NCBI GenBank assembly: GCA_034675265.1
Contig: JAUCDK010000040.1
Coordinates: 1-8,348 of the forward strand
DNA length: 8,348 nt
From: UBA7396 sp034675265
Lineage (GTDB): Bacteria; Patescibacteriota; Gracilibacteria; BD1-5; UBA6164
Reading direction: 5' to 3'
Part shown: piece by piece, positions 1-6,864 of the stretch
Layout: each line of letters begins with the position of its first letter
Position numbering within the stretch: position 1 is the first letter of the stretch
Program-made: the position numbers and the translations under genes
The notes under the pieces: model-generated
What the model was told of the DNA's origin: nothing
Seen by the model: only the letters and a program-made list of their open reading frames with translations
Databases searched by the model: none

Positions 1-3000
1 GCAGTTGATTGAGCTCCAGCTCCAATAATTAATGGAATATCTTTTCCATTTTGTACTACTTTTAAATCAATTACGATTGCATCATTAATACATTGTGCAT
101 TTTTTGCAAAAAACACATCCATATCTATCTTAGCATCACTAATTCATCCATTTATAATAAAATTTTTTACTCATTGAGTATTTACTACATTTACTCACAA
201 TGCTCTTAATTGTTTTAAATATGATTCTAATGCATAATTTGGAATTTTAGCAATTAGTTCAGCTTTATTAGCAGGAGTTAACTTTTCAATTTTTACTAAA
301 GCATCCTGATTTCATTTCCCAATTAAATCATATCCATCTGTTAATGGAGTAAGACCTGTTGATTTTCCAACTTGAGTTCCAGAAAGCGCAAGTCCTGTTT
401 TACGAGTAAATCTTTCATACGTTTTTTGATCTCCAAATCTTTTATTCCATTCAGATCTTGCATCTTTAATATTTGCTGAAAGACTTGGAACTTCTTTTGC
501 CATCATAGTATCAAAATACAGATCTCTATTATGAGCTTTATTATATTCATTAATAGTTTTCTTTCCTCATTCAACTTTATATGTATCCCCATTAGCAACT
601 AATTTTCATTTTGAAGTAAGTGCCATAGCTACCGATTGAAGTACATAAATTTTATGTTCACTTAATGAAATTTGTTTATTCGCTCCAACAAAGGCTAAGA
701 AGTTAATTCCATCCATTTTATTGTCTTTTGTAGCATATTTAATAAAGTTTGGATGTGAAATTACTTTTAAATAATCTGACCATACTTTATCTAAATTTGC
801 TGCATTTTTTTCTCATCTTCTAAAATCAAAAATACTTTTTTGTAATGCAGTGATTCAAGGAGTATTTTTATCTGGAAGAGCATCTGAAGAAATAATTTTT
901 GTTATATCCTGAGAAATACTTTGAATATTTTCATTTGTTTCTAATCAAACTAAAACTTCACTAATTCCATCAGTATGAGTAGTCGTTCTTATAGATTCTG
1001 TAATTTTATTTACTGAATTATATGATCATACATATTTTCCATCTTCATCTGGAACTCATCCTGAAATAACTAATGTTCTTACTAATTTTCCATCATATGT
1101 AGAGTCAATAATTGAAATATCATCCAATCCAACTCATCCAATATAAACTTTTCAACCTTCTACTTTAATTTGTGCTTTTGAGTTTTCTGGAGCAGAAATT
1201 TGTATTTGTCATTTTCCACCTTCTACTTTTGAAGAAGAAAAAGCTTGAGGAATAGAAAGTACTTTTTTACCATCAATAGTATCTTGTTTTCATCCTACTC
1301 TATCCAATGAAACTCAAGTATGAGTTAATTCAGCTTGTCTTTGAAAGTTTCTCATTACTTCTCTTTTTTGAGTAGAAATTTTTTCACCTCAAATAGTTAA
1401 GAATGGTAAATTATAAAATCCTTCTATTGATAATACTCAAATTCAAATAGATGTAAGTTTTAAACCTTCAGCATTTCTATATAATTGATCTCTATAAGCA
1501 TTTACATAACTATGTAAGAAAATAGCCATAAATTGTTCTTTTTGCTCTTTATTCATACCAACTGTTGCAGCATCAAAAGAAGATTTCATTTGAGCATAAA
1601 CTTGTTGTTCTTTTGGTGTTGCAGAAGATTTTGAATACTCTGTTTTTCCAAGTAAAATATCTTGTCATACTTCTGTTTCTAATAAATCTGACATTCCAGA
1701 TACCATTTGTTCTATTCCATTAGAAGTTTCATGGTCAATTTTTGAAAAATTAATAGTTGCAATTTTCATTCCAGCTGATACGCTTCATCATACTGTAGTT
1801 CCAATACTGCTTTCTCTCGTAAGCTCAAATAATTCTTTTGATGTATACGCATTTCAACTTAATCTTTGAGACACTCCTAAAAATGGGGCTAAAGTACTTG
1901 AAATACCTACAGCTACTGATGTCCCGTATTTTGATAGATGTTCTTTAAATAATGATTTATTTACTGAAAGTCCAAGATTTCCTTCTTGAGAAATTCCAAC
2001 ACTTAAACTATCAAGAATACCTCATGTAAGCTCTTGAATATCAATCCCAGCTCAAACTCAAGCAACTCCGTTTATGTGTGAAAATGAAAGTGCTTGAACA
2101 TTAAATTTTCCTCTAAAATCTTGTTTAAATTTTTCCTTTGTAGATTGTGGAACATTCACAAGACTTGGATTATTATCTATTTGATTAATAAAAAATGTAT
2201 TTAATTGTGCTTCAAAAGCTTTTTCAAAATCTTTATGTTCTGATAAAATATGTGCAGAAACATTTGATAATCTTCATTTTTTAGTTAATTCTGTAATATT
2301 ATATCTTCCATTCATAGCTTCAAAAGCTTTTTGAAATCTTTCACGTGCTGAAAATAAATTTTCTGACATAGAATTCAGAAATGAATCTGCATTTCCTAAT
2401 CATAGATTTTCAATAAGTGCAGGAAAACCATCACCTTTTTTTTCATCAAGGTGAAGAGCATCCACTGTATGGAATAAATTTGAAACTTCTCAAGTTCCAA
2501 CTTTTAATAATCCATCTCAATTATTAAGCAATAATTTAATTTTATCTTCTTTTGATAAATATTTTACACGTTCTTGGTTTCCAACATAATCATGCATAGT
2601 AGTATATACTGCTGCTACTTCTTTATCATCTAAAAATCCATCTGATTTATAACCATATTTTTGTAATTGATCTCCAAAACTACCATAGTTACTTACTCAA
2701 GCAAAGAAAACAAAGTTTCCATCTTTCGGTTCTAAAGTTTTTAAAACACTTACTTTTTGAGCTAAATCTGGTTGTCTTAAAATTTCATTCAAGCTTTCTT
2801 TTGATGTTGCAGATAATTTTGATAAAACTTCAAATCTTGATTCTACTCATCTTCAAAAGTTAGACTCTAGTTTTCAAACATGTTCAGCAGTTTGTATAGT
2901 ATCTACTAATTTATTTGAAACATCTGCTCTTTGAGCAACAGTTTCTCTTTGTATAACTGATTCTCTTTGAACTTGATTTGCAGCTTTAATATGTCTATCT

Positions 3001-3251
3001 AAAGCAATACGTAAATCTGTTGATTGAGTTTTATAAATATCTCTTTGTTCTTTTTGAGATGCAAGAACATCTGCAAATTCTCTTGCGTTTTGTACTATAA
3101 TTTTTTCACTTTCAGTTAAAGATGCTTCTGTTTTTCAAGAAAGTTTTTGTAATTCAGAAATATATTGAGATTTTATAGCTATAATTTCCTGATATCTTGT
3201 TACAGATTCTGGCATATCAAGAACTTCTTGTTGTCTAACTTCTGTTGACAT
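1..3251 (-). CDS. Very large protein of unknown function, C-terminus beyond window (partial)
   Basis: The frame stays open from the ATG at 3251 to the window edge when UGA is read as glycine: 1083 residues are visible, with no TAA or TAG and about 35 UGA codons. I do not recognise the family. No signal peptide is visible; the chain starts MSTEVRQQEVLDMPESV. Residues about 15-150 are rich in Q, E, K, R and A and look helical or coiled-coil. Residues about 385-510 are glycine- and serine-rich with alternating hydrophobic residues (VSAGMKIATINFS), as in beta-strands. A second beta-rich block lies near 680-760 (AQIKVEGGKVYIGGVG). I saw a single cysteine in the visible part, near the left edge. 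Two DGxL...EV segments (near residues 204 and 246) resemble each other. The gene is 49 bases downstream of the secreted-protein gene on the same strand, so co-transcription is possible. A surface, scaffold or cytoplasmic structural role cannot be told apart. The gene call is strong; the function is unknown. Confidence 0.9.
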
Positions 3252-3265
3252 ATTTTTATATTTAG

Positions 3266-3271
3266 ATTATA
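3266..3271 (-). promoter_or_regulatory. Candidate -10 box for the giant-protein gene
   Basis: A perfect TATAAT on the minus strand ends 14 bases before the ATG at 3251. An A-rich stretch (AAAAACAAAAACAAATT) precedes it, but no recognisable -35 box is present at 16-18 bases. If used, the leader would be only about 8 nt, close to leaderless. In DNA this AT-rich a chance match is quite possible, and read-through from the upstream gene is the alternative. Confidence 0.35.
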
Positions 3272-3290
3272 AATTTGTTTTTGTTTTTAA

Positions 3291-3324
3291 ATTTTAGAAA
3301 TTATTTTCTTATTTTTTCTAAAAT
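3291..3324 (-). other. Inverted repeat across the stop codon of the secreted-protein gene
   Basis: The arms ATTTTAGAAA and TTTCTAAAAT (10 bp) enclose a 14-base loop that contains the TAA stop. On the minus strand the 3' arm is followed by TTTAAAAAC, a poor U-tract. It could be a weak or partial terminator that lets some transcription continue into the giant gene, or an mRNA 3'-end structure. AT-only pairing makes it unstable. Confidence 0.3.
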
Positions 3325-4017
3325 AGCTTTTCTATTTGTAATTATCAATCAAGCTAAAAATGACATAATTAATACTAAAAAGTATAATTCTGGTCCAGTT
3401 TGTACTTGAGTCATTTTTTCTGGTTCTGGTGGAGTTTCTGGTTTTGGTGGTTCTACAACTGGTGGAACGTATGATTCTCCTGATTTATAAACCACACATT
3501 CTTTATGTGGAGTATCATTCATAGCAATTTCTCCATTTTCTAAAATATTATGAGACATTACATCAAATACGAGTACTCAAACATTTTGTCATTTTGCTGG
3601 TGCAGATTCTACTAAATAAGATGATCCTAAACTTGATTTTAACCAAGATACTTTTTGACCAGCTGGTAAAACATATCCATAAAATTCATTATCTTCTAAA
3701 GCTTCAAATTCGCTTGTATATTCCCAAAATAAATCACTATTTGGATTTTTTGTAAGTTTTGCATCATTTAAAGCATGCATAACTGGCATAGTTTGTTCTT
3801 CTTTAAACATAATTTTTCTAACTCCAGTATCATTTACCCAAACATCATCTAAAAAAGAAATATTTGATCATGCCGCAACTTCTCATCCATCAAAACATTG
3901 ACTACAAGAATATTGAGAGAATACTTGATCTGCCGAACAATTAATTTCAGTGTAAGCACCGTTTGCATTTGTAGCTAATAATGTTAAAGCAGCTACCATT
4001 AATAATTTTTTAAACAT
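3301..4017 (-). CDS. Secreted surface protein with sortase-like C-terminal sorting signal (238 aa)
   Basis: The start ATG at 4017 opens a classical signal peptide: KK, hydrophobic residues 5-16, and a likely cut after about ANG (residue 20). The exported part has cysteines C27, C38, C41 (CSQC, a CxxC pair) and C174. Residues 42-180 form a mixed folded domain containing the glycine-rich run FDGGEVAAGS. A proline-rich stalk follows (residues 185-200, PPVVEPPKPETPPEPE). The tail is QTGPE at 206-210, a hydrophobic segment at 211-226 and a basic end (R229, K230, K235, R237, K238). This order matches the LPxTG-type layout of stalk, xxTG, membrane helix and positive tail, so anchoring by a sortase is inferred; a plain membrane anchor is the alternative. 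Five UGA codons (45, 50, 143, 147, 223) read as glycine join what the standard code would split into pieces. W60, W98 and W125 are UGG. The gene has its own promoter. Its exact function is unknown. Confidence 0.88.
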
Positions 4018-4049
4018 ATTTTTAAAGTTAAAAATAAAATAACACTCTC

Positions 4050-4078
4050 ATATTATCACAAAAAAATAAAACTGTCAA
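4050..4078 (-). promoter_or_regulatory. Sigma-70-like promoter for the secreted-protein gene
   Basis: A consensus -35 TTGACA (4078-4073) is followed 17 bases later by TAATAT (4055-4050). Shifting by two gives GATAAT (4057-4052) preceded by TGT, an extended -10 with a 15-base spacer. Transcription would start near 4043, giving a leader of about 26 nt with no Shine-Dalgarno sequence before ATG 4017. The -35 box lies within the loop-to-arm junction of the yidC terminator. Confidence 0.72.
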
Positions 4079-4096
4079 AAATTATAACAGTTTTAT
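4060..4096 (-). terminator. Rho-independent terminator of yidC
   Basis: Arms ATAAAACTGT (minus 4096-4087 and its complement at 4075-4066) form a perfect 10-bp stem with an 11-base loop. On the minus strand this is followed directly by a run of seven Ts (4066-4060). It begins 15 bases after the yidC stop. The stem is AT-rich, as expected at this base composition. Confidence 0.7.
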
Positions 4097-4111
4097 AAAA
4101 ATATAATATAT

Positions 4112-5272
4112 TTACTTTTTTAAAATTTTATTTACAAATAATTGTTGGAATATCATAAATAGTGTCCCTACTCACCAATATAATCATACTCAAGCGAAGA
4201 AAGTATATGTAATAAATGCAATCATAACTGGCATTCAATATAACATAAATTTATTCATCATATCTGGATCTGGCATAAAACTTGAATAATCATTTGCATC
4301 TTTTTTCTTTTCTAAAACAACTCCTGTTGGTTTATTTTTTTGATTAAAATGAAGTGAAAGTTTTACTTGAATATATTGTAATACTCATACTATCAATGCA
4401 AGAATTATTCAATTTAAACCTCACATTCAGAATAAATCTACTCAATAAAAATTTGCACTAATACTTCCCATGTCATAATCACTCAAAACACTGTAAAGAT
4501 AATATGTATTTGATGAATTTTGTATTCAAACTATCACATGATAAATCACAAGAAGAATTGGCATTTGAATAAGTAATAATCCACAAGAACCCATTGGATT
4601 TACTTTTTCATCTTTATATAACTTCATCAGTTCTACTCAAAGCATTTGATTATTCCCTTTGTATTTTTCTTGAATTTCTTTAATTTTTGGTTGTATTTTT
4701 TGCATTTTTGCTTGTGACAACATCATTTTGTGTTGAGGAACCAAAAGAATACATCTAATTATTATAGTAATAATAATAATAGCCCAACCAAGCGAGTAAT
4801 TTGTAATTTCTAGTAGAAAAGCCATCAAATTATAAACTGGTGCATAAAAGAAAAATATAAAAAATTTTCCAAAAAATCCTCTGTGTTCTACTTCGAATTG
4901 AGAAATAACATCAACATCATTTTTCTTTAAACTTGCAAAATATTTTCCTGTATCACTAAATTTTGAAAATTCATTTGATAAGTCAATTGTATATGTTTCT
5001 CATGATTTTAGAGTAACATCCTTACAAGCTTCAGGAGTAATAATTTTTGAATCTTTTTTTATTTGAAAATCAGCACATGTATGAAAAGAAAATTCATTGG
5101 CTGTTTTATTTTGAACATCTACTTTGATTCCAGCTGGAACTGTATAACTATCTTGTGTTTTTAAAGAAATTGTATTTTCTACGTTTACGACCTCTTTTTT
5201 TCACAAAAATAAATTTGCAGTGAGAAGAACTAAAAGTACCACTAATAAGAGATTAAAAATTTTATCTTTCAT
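4112..5272 (-). CDS. yidC: Membrane protein insertase YidC/Oxa1 family (386 aa)
   Basis: YidC inserts and folds membrane proteins, alone or with SecYEG. Here residues 5-23 form an N-terminal membrane helix. Residues about 24-130 form a small extracytoplasmic domain with a cysteine pair (C66, C83). The conserved five-helix core starts near 132. Its signatures are R173 in TIIIRCILLVP (the conserved groove arginine of the first core helix), the cytoplasmic hairpin QKIQPKIKEIQEKYKG (191-206), ELMKLYKDEKVNPMGSCG (214-231), and LYWGVGTLFMIFQQ near the C-terminus. The last two core helices lie at about 284-302 and 342-381. About 13 in-frame UGA codons read as glycine; W366 (UGG) sits beside G367 (UGA). 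The extracytoplasmic domain (about 105 residues) is much shorter than the P1 domain of Gram-negative YidC. The protein ends in KILKK without a long basic tail. The gene follows rnpA after 69 bases, the classic rpmH-rnpA-yidC order. The start has no Shine-Dalgarno sequence but is fixed by the N-terminal helix. Confidence 0.95.
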
Positions 5273-5310
5273 AGAGCTAAATAATTATTAAAGTAATGAA
5301 AAAAGTAGAG

Positions 5311-5332
5311 AAAATTCTTTTAAAAGAATTTT
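5311..5332. repeat. Perfect 22-bp palindrome between rnpA and yidC
   Basis: AAAATTCTTTT is followed at once by its reverse complement. It lies in the 69-base gap after the rnpA stop, 38 bases before the yidC start. On the minus strand it is followed by TCTCTACTTTTTT, so it could work as a weak terminator or processing hairpin that tunes yidC relative to rpmH and rnpA. It could also be incidental in AT-rich DNA. Confidence 0.35.
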
Positions 5333-5341
5333 TAGAATTTA

Positions 5342-5686
5342 TTATACGTCTCATTTTTTCAGTAAAAAAGCGATATCTTTTTCAAATGCTTTTATACTGT
5401 CAAAATTATTTTTATCAAGTTTTGTTTGTTTTTTTACCACAAAAACAATATCTTTTCCATTTACATCATCAATATATTTTGAGGACATATCAAAAAATTT
5501 TCTTCTAAAAAAATTTCTTGAAACATTATGATTTACTGTTTTTGCTCAAATAACTATAGAAAATCTATTATAAGAAAGATTGTTTTTCATCAAATTTGCC
5601 ACCACTCAGTAAGAAAAAAAAGGTTTTGAATATTTTAAAACCTTTTTTACTTCGCTTTCATTTAATCTATATATTTTTTTTATCAT
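5342..5686 (-). CDS. rnpA: Ribonuclease P protein component (114 aa)
   Basis: RnpA binds the RNase P RNA and helps it trim the 5' leader of pre-tRNAs. The family pattern is visible. An N-terminal helix (IYRLNESEVKKVLKYSKPFF, residues 5-24) leads to beta-strands that include RFSIVIGAK (41-49), followed by the RNA-binding signature VSRNFFRRKFFD (55-66), equivalent to the RNxxKR motif. VFVVKK (81-86) is the later core strand. Length is typical (110-120 residues). UGA encodes G27, G47 and G112, three of the four glycines; G47 lies where the family usually has a small residue or serine before the lysine. The start ATG at 5686 lies 14 bases after the rpmH stop, with no terminator between, so the two genes are co-transcribed as in most bacteria. 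The + strand frame over this region is a shadow. Confidence 0.95.
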
Positions 5687-5700
5687 AGTATATGAAAAAA

Positions 5701-5946
5701 TTATTTTGCTCTTTTTACGTAATTTCCTTTTCCATCAAAAGCTGATTTTCTTGCAGTACCTCCAGCAATAATATGCATTTTTGCTTTTCCATCAACTAAT
5801 TGGAATCTTTTTGGGTAAGATACAGCTAATACTTGTCTTCCTTTTCTTCTTCTATCTCTTAATACTTTTCTACCACCTGGAGTGTTTGATCTTGATAAGA
5901 ATCCATGAACTCTTAATCTTTTTCTTTTCTTTAATTTTCCTAACAT
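5701..5946 (-). CDS. rpmH: Large ribosomal subunit protein bL34 with C-terminal extension (81 aa)
   Basis: bL34 is a small basic protein buried in 23S rRNA near the peptide-exit side of the large subunit. Residues 4-43 carry the family signature: KLKKRKRLRVHGFLSRS, then GGRKVLRDRRRKGRQVL. The usual first residues (KRTFQPS type) are replaced by LGKLKK. After residue 43, where bL34 normally ends (44-46 residues), a further 38 or so residues follow (from VSYPKRF to the end), basic and glycine-rich, ending NYVKRAK. The extension is in frame and ends at TAA 14 bases before rnpA. All ten glycines use GGN codons and none uses UGA, unlike the neighbours. It is the first gene of the rpmH-rnpA-yidC cluster. 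The frame upstream of the ATG is open for some codons but has no earlier ATG. Confidence 0.96.
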   Translation of the reverse strand: MLGKLKKRKRLRVHGFLSRSNTPGGRKVLRDRRRKGRQVLAVSYPKRFQLVDGKAKMHIIAGGTARKSAFDGKGNYVKRAK

Positions 5947-6078
5947 ATTTCTATAATTAATAATAATTGATTGTTTGTTGGTTTAATTTTCAAATATCCC
6001 TAATTGCCTTTATCAAGAATATAGAAAGCCCGCACATTTTATACATAAAGTTTTAAAAGTCAAAAGTTTTTATCTATT
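5947..6078 (-). promoter_or_regulatory. Intergenic leader and promoter of the rpmH-rnpA-yidC operon
   Basis: TTGACT (6063-6058), a 16-base spacer and TAAAAT (6041-6036) form a good promoter starting 15 bases after the pyrH stop. The bases just after the -10 box are GTGCGGGC (6035-6028), a GC-rich discriminator in very AT-rich DNA. The start would be near 6029, giving an rpmH leader of about 83 nt, longer than the others here. I see no strong hairpin, riboswitch or Shine-Dalgarno sequence in the leader and no clear terminator for pyrH, so some read-through from pyrH is likely. Confidence 0.6.
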
Positions 6079-6777
6079 TTATTCACTAATAGTCGTTCCT
6101 TCCTCATCAGCCTGAACAGCTCTTAACATCGCTCCTTCTTTGTATAAATTTACAACTTTTAATTTTAATTTTCATTCACGAGCTAATGCAATTCATGTTT
6201 GATCCATTACTCTAATATCGTTTTTAATTACTTCTTCATAGGTAGCTTTTTTTATTAGTTTTGCATCTGCATGTTTTGCTGGATCTTTATCAAATACTCC
6301 ATCTACTTTTGTTGCTTTAATCATCATATCACATTCAAGTTCTAATGCTCTTAAAACTCAAGCTGTATCAGTAGTAAAAAATGGATTTCCAGTTCCTGCA
6401 ACACAAATAACTATTCTTCATTTTTCAATATGCCTGATTCCTCTTCTGTTAATATATTGTTCTCCTACTTCTGGAATATCAAGTGCACTCATAAGTCTTG
6501 TTTGACATCATGCTGTTTCAAGAGCATCTTGCATCGCTACTCCGTTCATTACGGTCGCTAACATCCCCATATAATCTGCCGCAGTTCTATCCATTCCATT
6601 TGCAGCTCCTGCCATTCCTCTAAAAATATTTCCTCATCATAAAACAAGTGCAATTCCTACTCATGTATCATGAATTTCTTTAATTTGTAATGCAAGTGAT
6701 TTTAGAAATTTTGGATCAATTCCATGATCTCTTTCACCTTGTAATGCTTCTCACGATATTTTTAATAATACTTTCAT
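6079..6777 (-). CDS. pyrH: UMP kinase (uridylate kinase, 232 aa)
   Basis: PyrH phosphorylates UMP to UDP with ATP, feeding UTP/CTP and UDP-sugar synthesis; the family forms cytosolic hexamers of the amino-acid-kinase fold. Motifs run in order: KISGEALQG (6-14, ATP-phosphate binding), VLGGGNIFRG (45-54), DYMGMLATVMNG (68-79, UMP site), AGTGNPFFTTDTA (127-139) and KATKVDGVFDKDP (154-166). The end matches the family at MDQTGIALARE and the final EEGTTI. Length is close to the usual 235-245; the N-terminus starts directly at the first strand, a few residues short. Nine UGA codons occur (9, 39, 47, 48, 90, 120, 140, 195, 202). G9 in SGE and G47-G48 in GGGN are invariant glycines, which makes this gene the best proof here that UGA means glycine. 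It has its own promoter and a leader of about 20 nt without a Shine-Dalgarno sequence. The common partners tsf and frr are not adjacent. Confidence 0.98.
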
Positions 6778-6803
6778 TGCTTATAGATAAAAAATAATTG
6801 CCG

Positions 6804-6832
6804 ATAGTATATAAATTTTTGTTTTTTTTCAA
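6804..6832 (-). promoter_or_regulatory. Sigma-70-like promoter of pyrH
   Basis: TTGAAA (6832-6827), a 17-base spacer and TACTAT (6809-6804) lie 27 bases before the pyrH ATG, giving a start near 6797 and a leader of about 20 nt. The first two bases of the -35 box are the last bases of the upstream terminator palindrome. Confidence 0.6.
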
Positions 6833-6864
6833 AATAAAAACCTAAATATTTAGGTTTTTATTTT
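6831..6864 (-). terminator. 34-bp perfect palindrome, terminator of the lipoprotein gene
   Basis: The sequence reads identically on both strands for 34 bases, centred on CCTAAATATTTAGG with flanking A- and T-rich arms. It starts on the base right after the TAG stop of the lipoprotein gene. Folded, it gives a stem whose 3' side is TTTTTATTTT, so the U-tract is built into the arm. It could work in both directions, although no + strand gene ends here. Confidence 0.75.

Noticed and set aside
2618..2653. EF-hand or dockerin calcium site (KSDGFLDDKE)
   Set aside because: The loop has the glycine, hydrophobic and glutamate positions but lacks aspartates at positions 1 and 3.
1..3251. A decayed region full of stop codons
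   Set aside because: Only UGA interrupts the frame; no TAA or TAG occurs in 1083 codons, which is strong evidence of an intact gene under code 25.
3349..4017. Two or three separate small genes, or a pseudogene with premature stops
   Set aside because: All breaks are UGA codons in one continuous frame, and UGA means glycine here, so this is one intact 238-residue gene.
5296..5508. Open frame on the + strand over rnpA and the rnpA-yidC gap
   Set aside because: It overlaps the certain rnpA gene on the other strand, has no family features and is a by-product of AT-rich antisense sequence.
5947..6035. Structured leader or riboswitch before rpmH
   Set aside because: The possible GGGCTTT/AAAGGC pairing is short and bulged; no conserved riboswitch core is visible.
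6040..6078. Terminator after pyrH made of repeated AAAAGTTTT-like blocks
   Set aside because: The blocks are direct repeats with only weak self-pairing; no stable stem followed by a T-run on the minus strand.
6079..6777. Mycoplasma-type code 4 (UGA as tryptophan)
   Set aside because: UGA occupies invariant glycines of UMP kinase, and UGG is used for tryptophan in the same genes.
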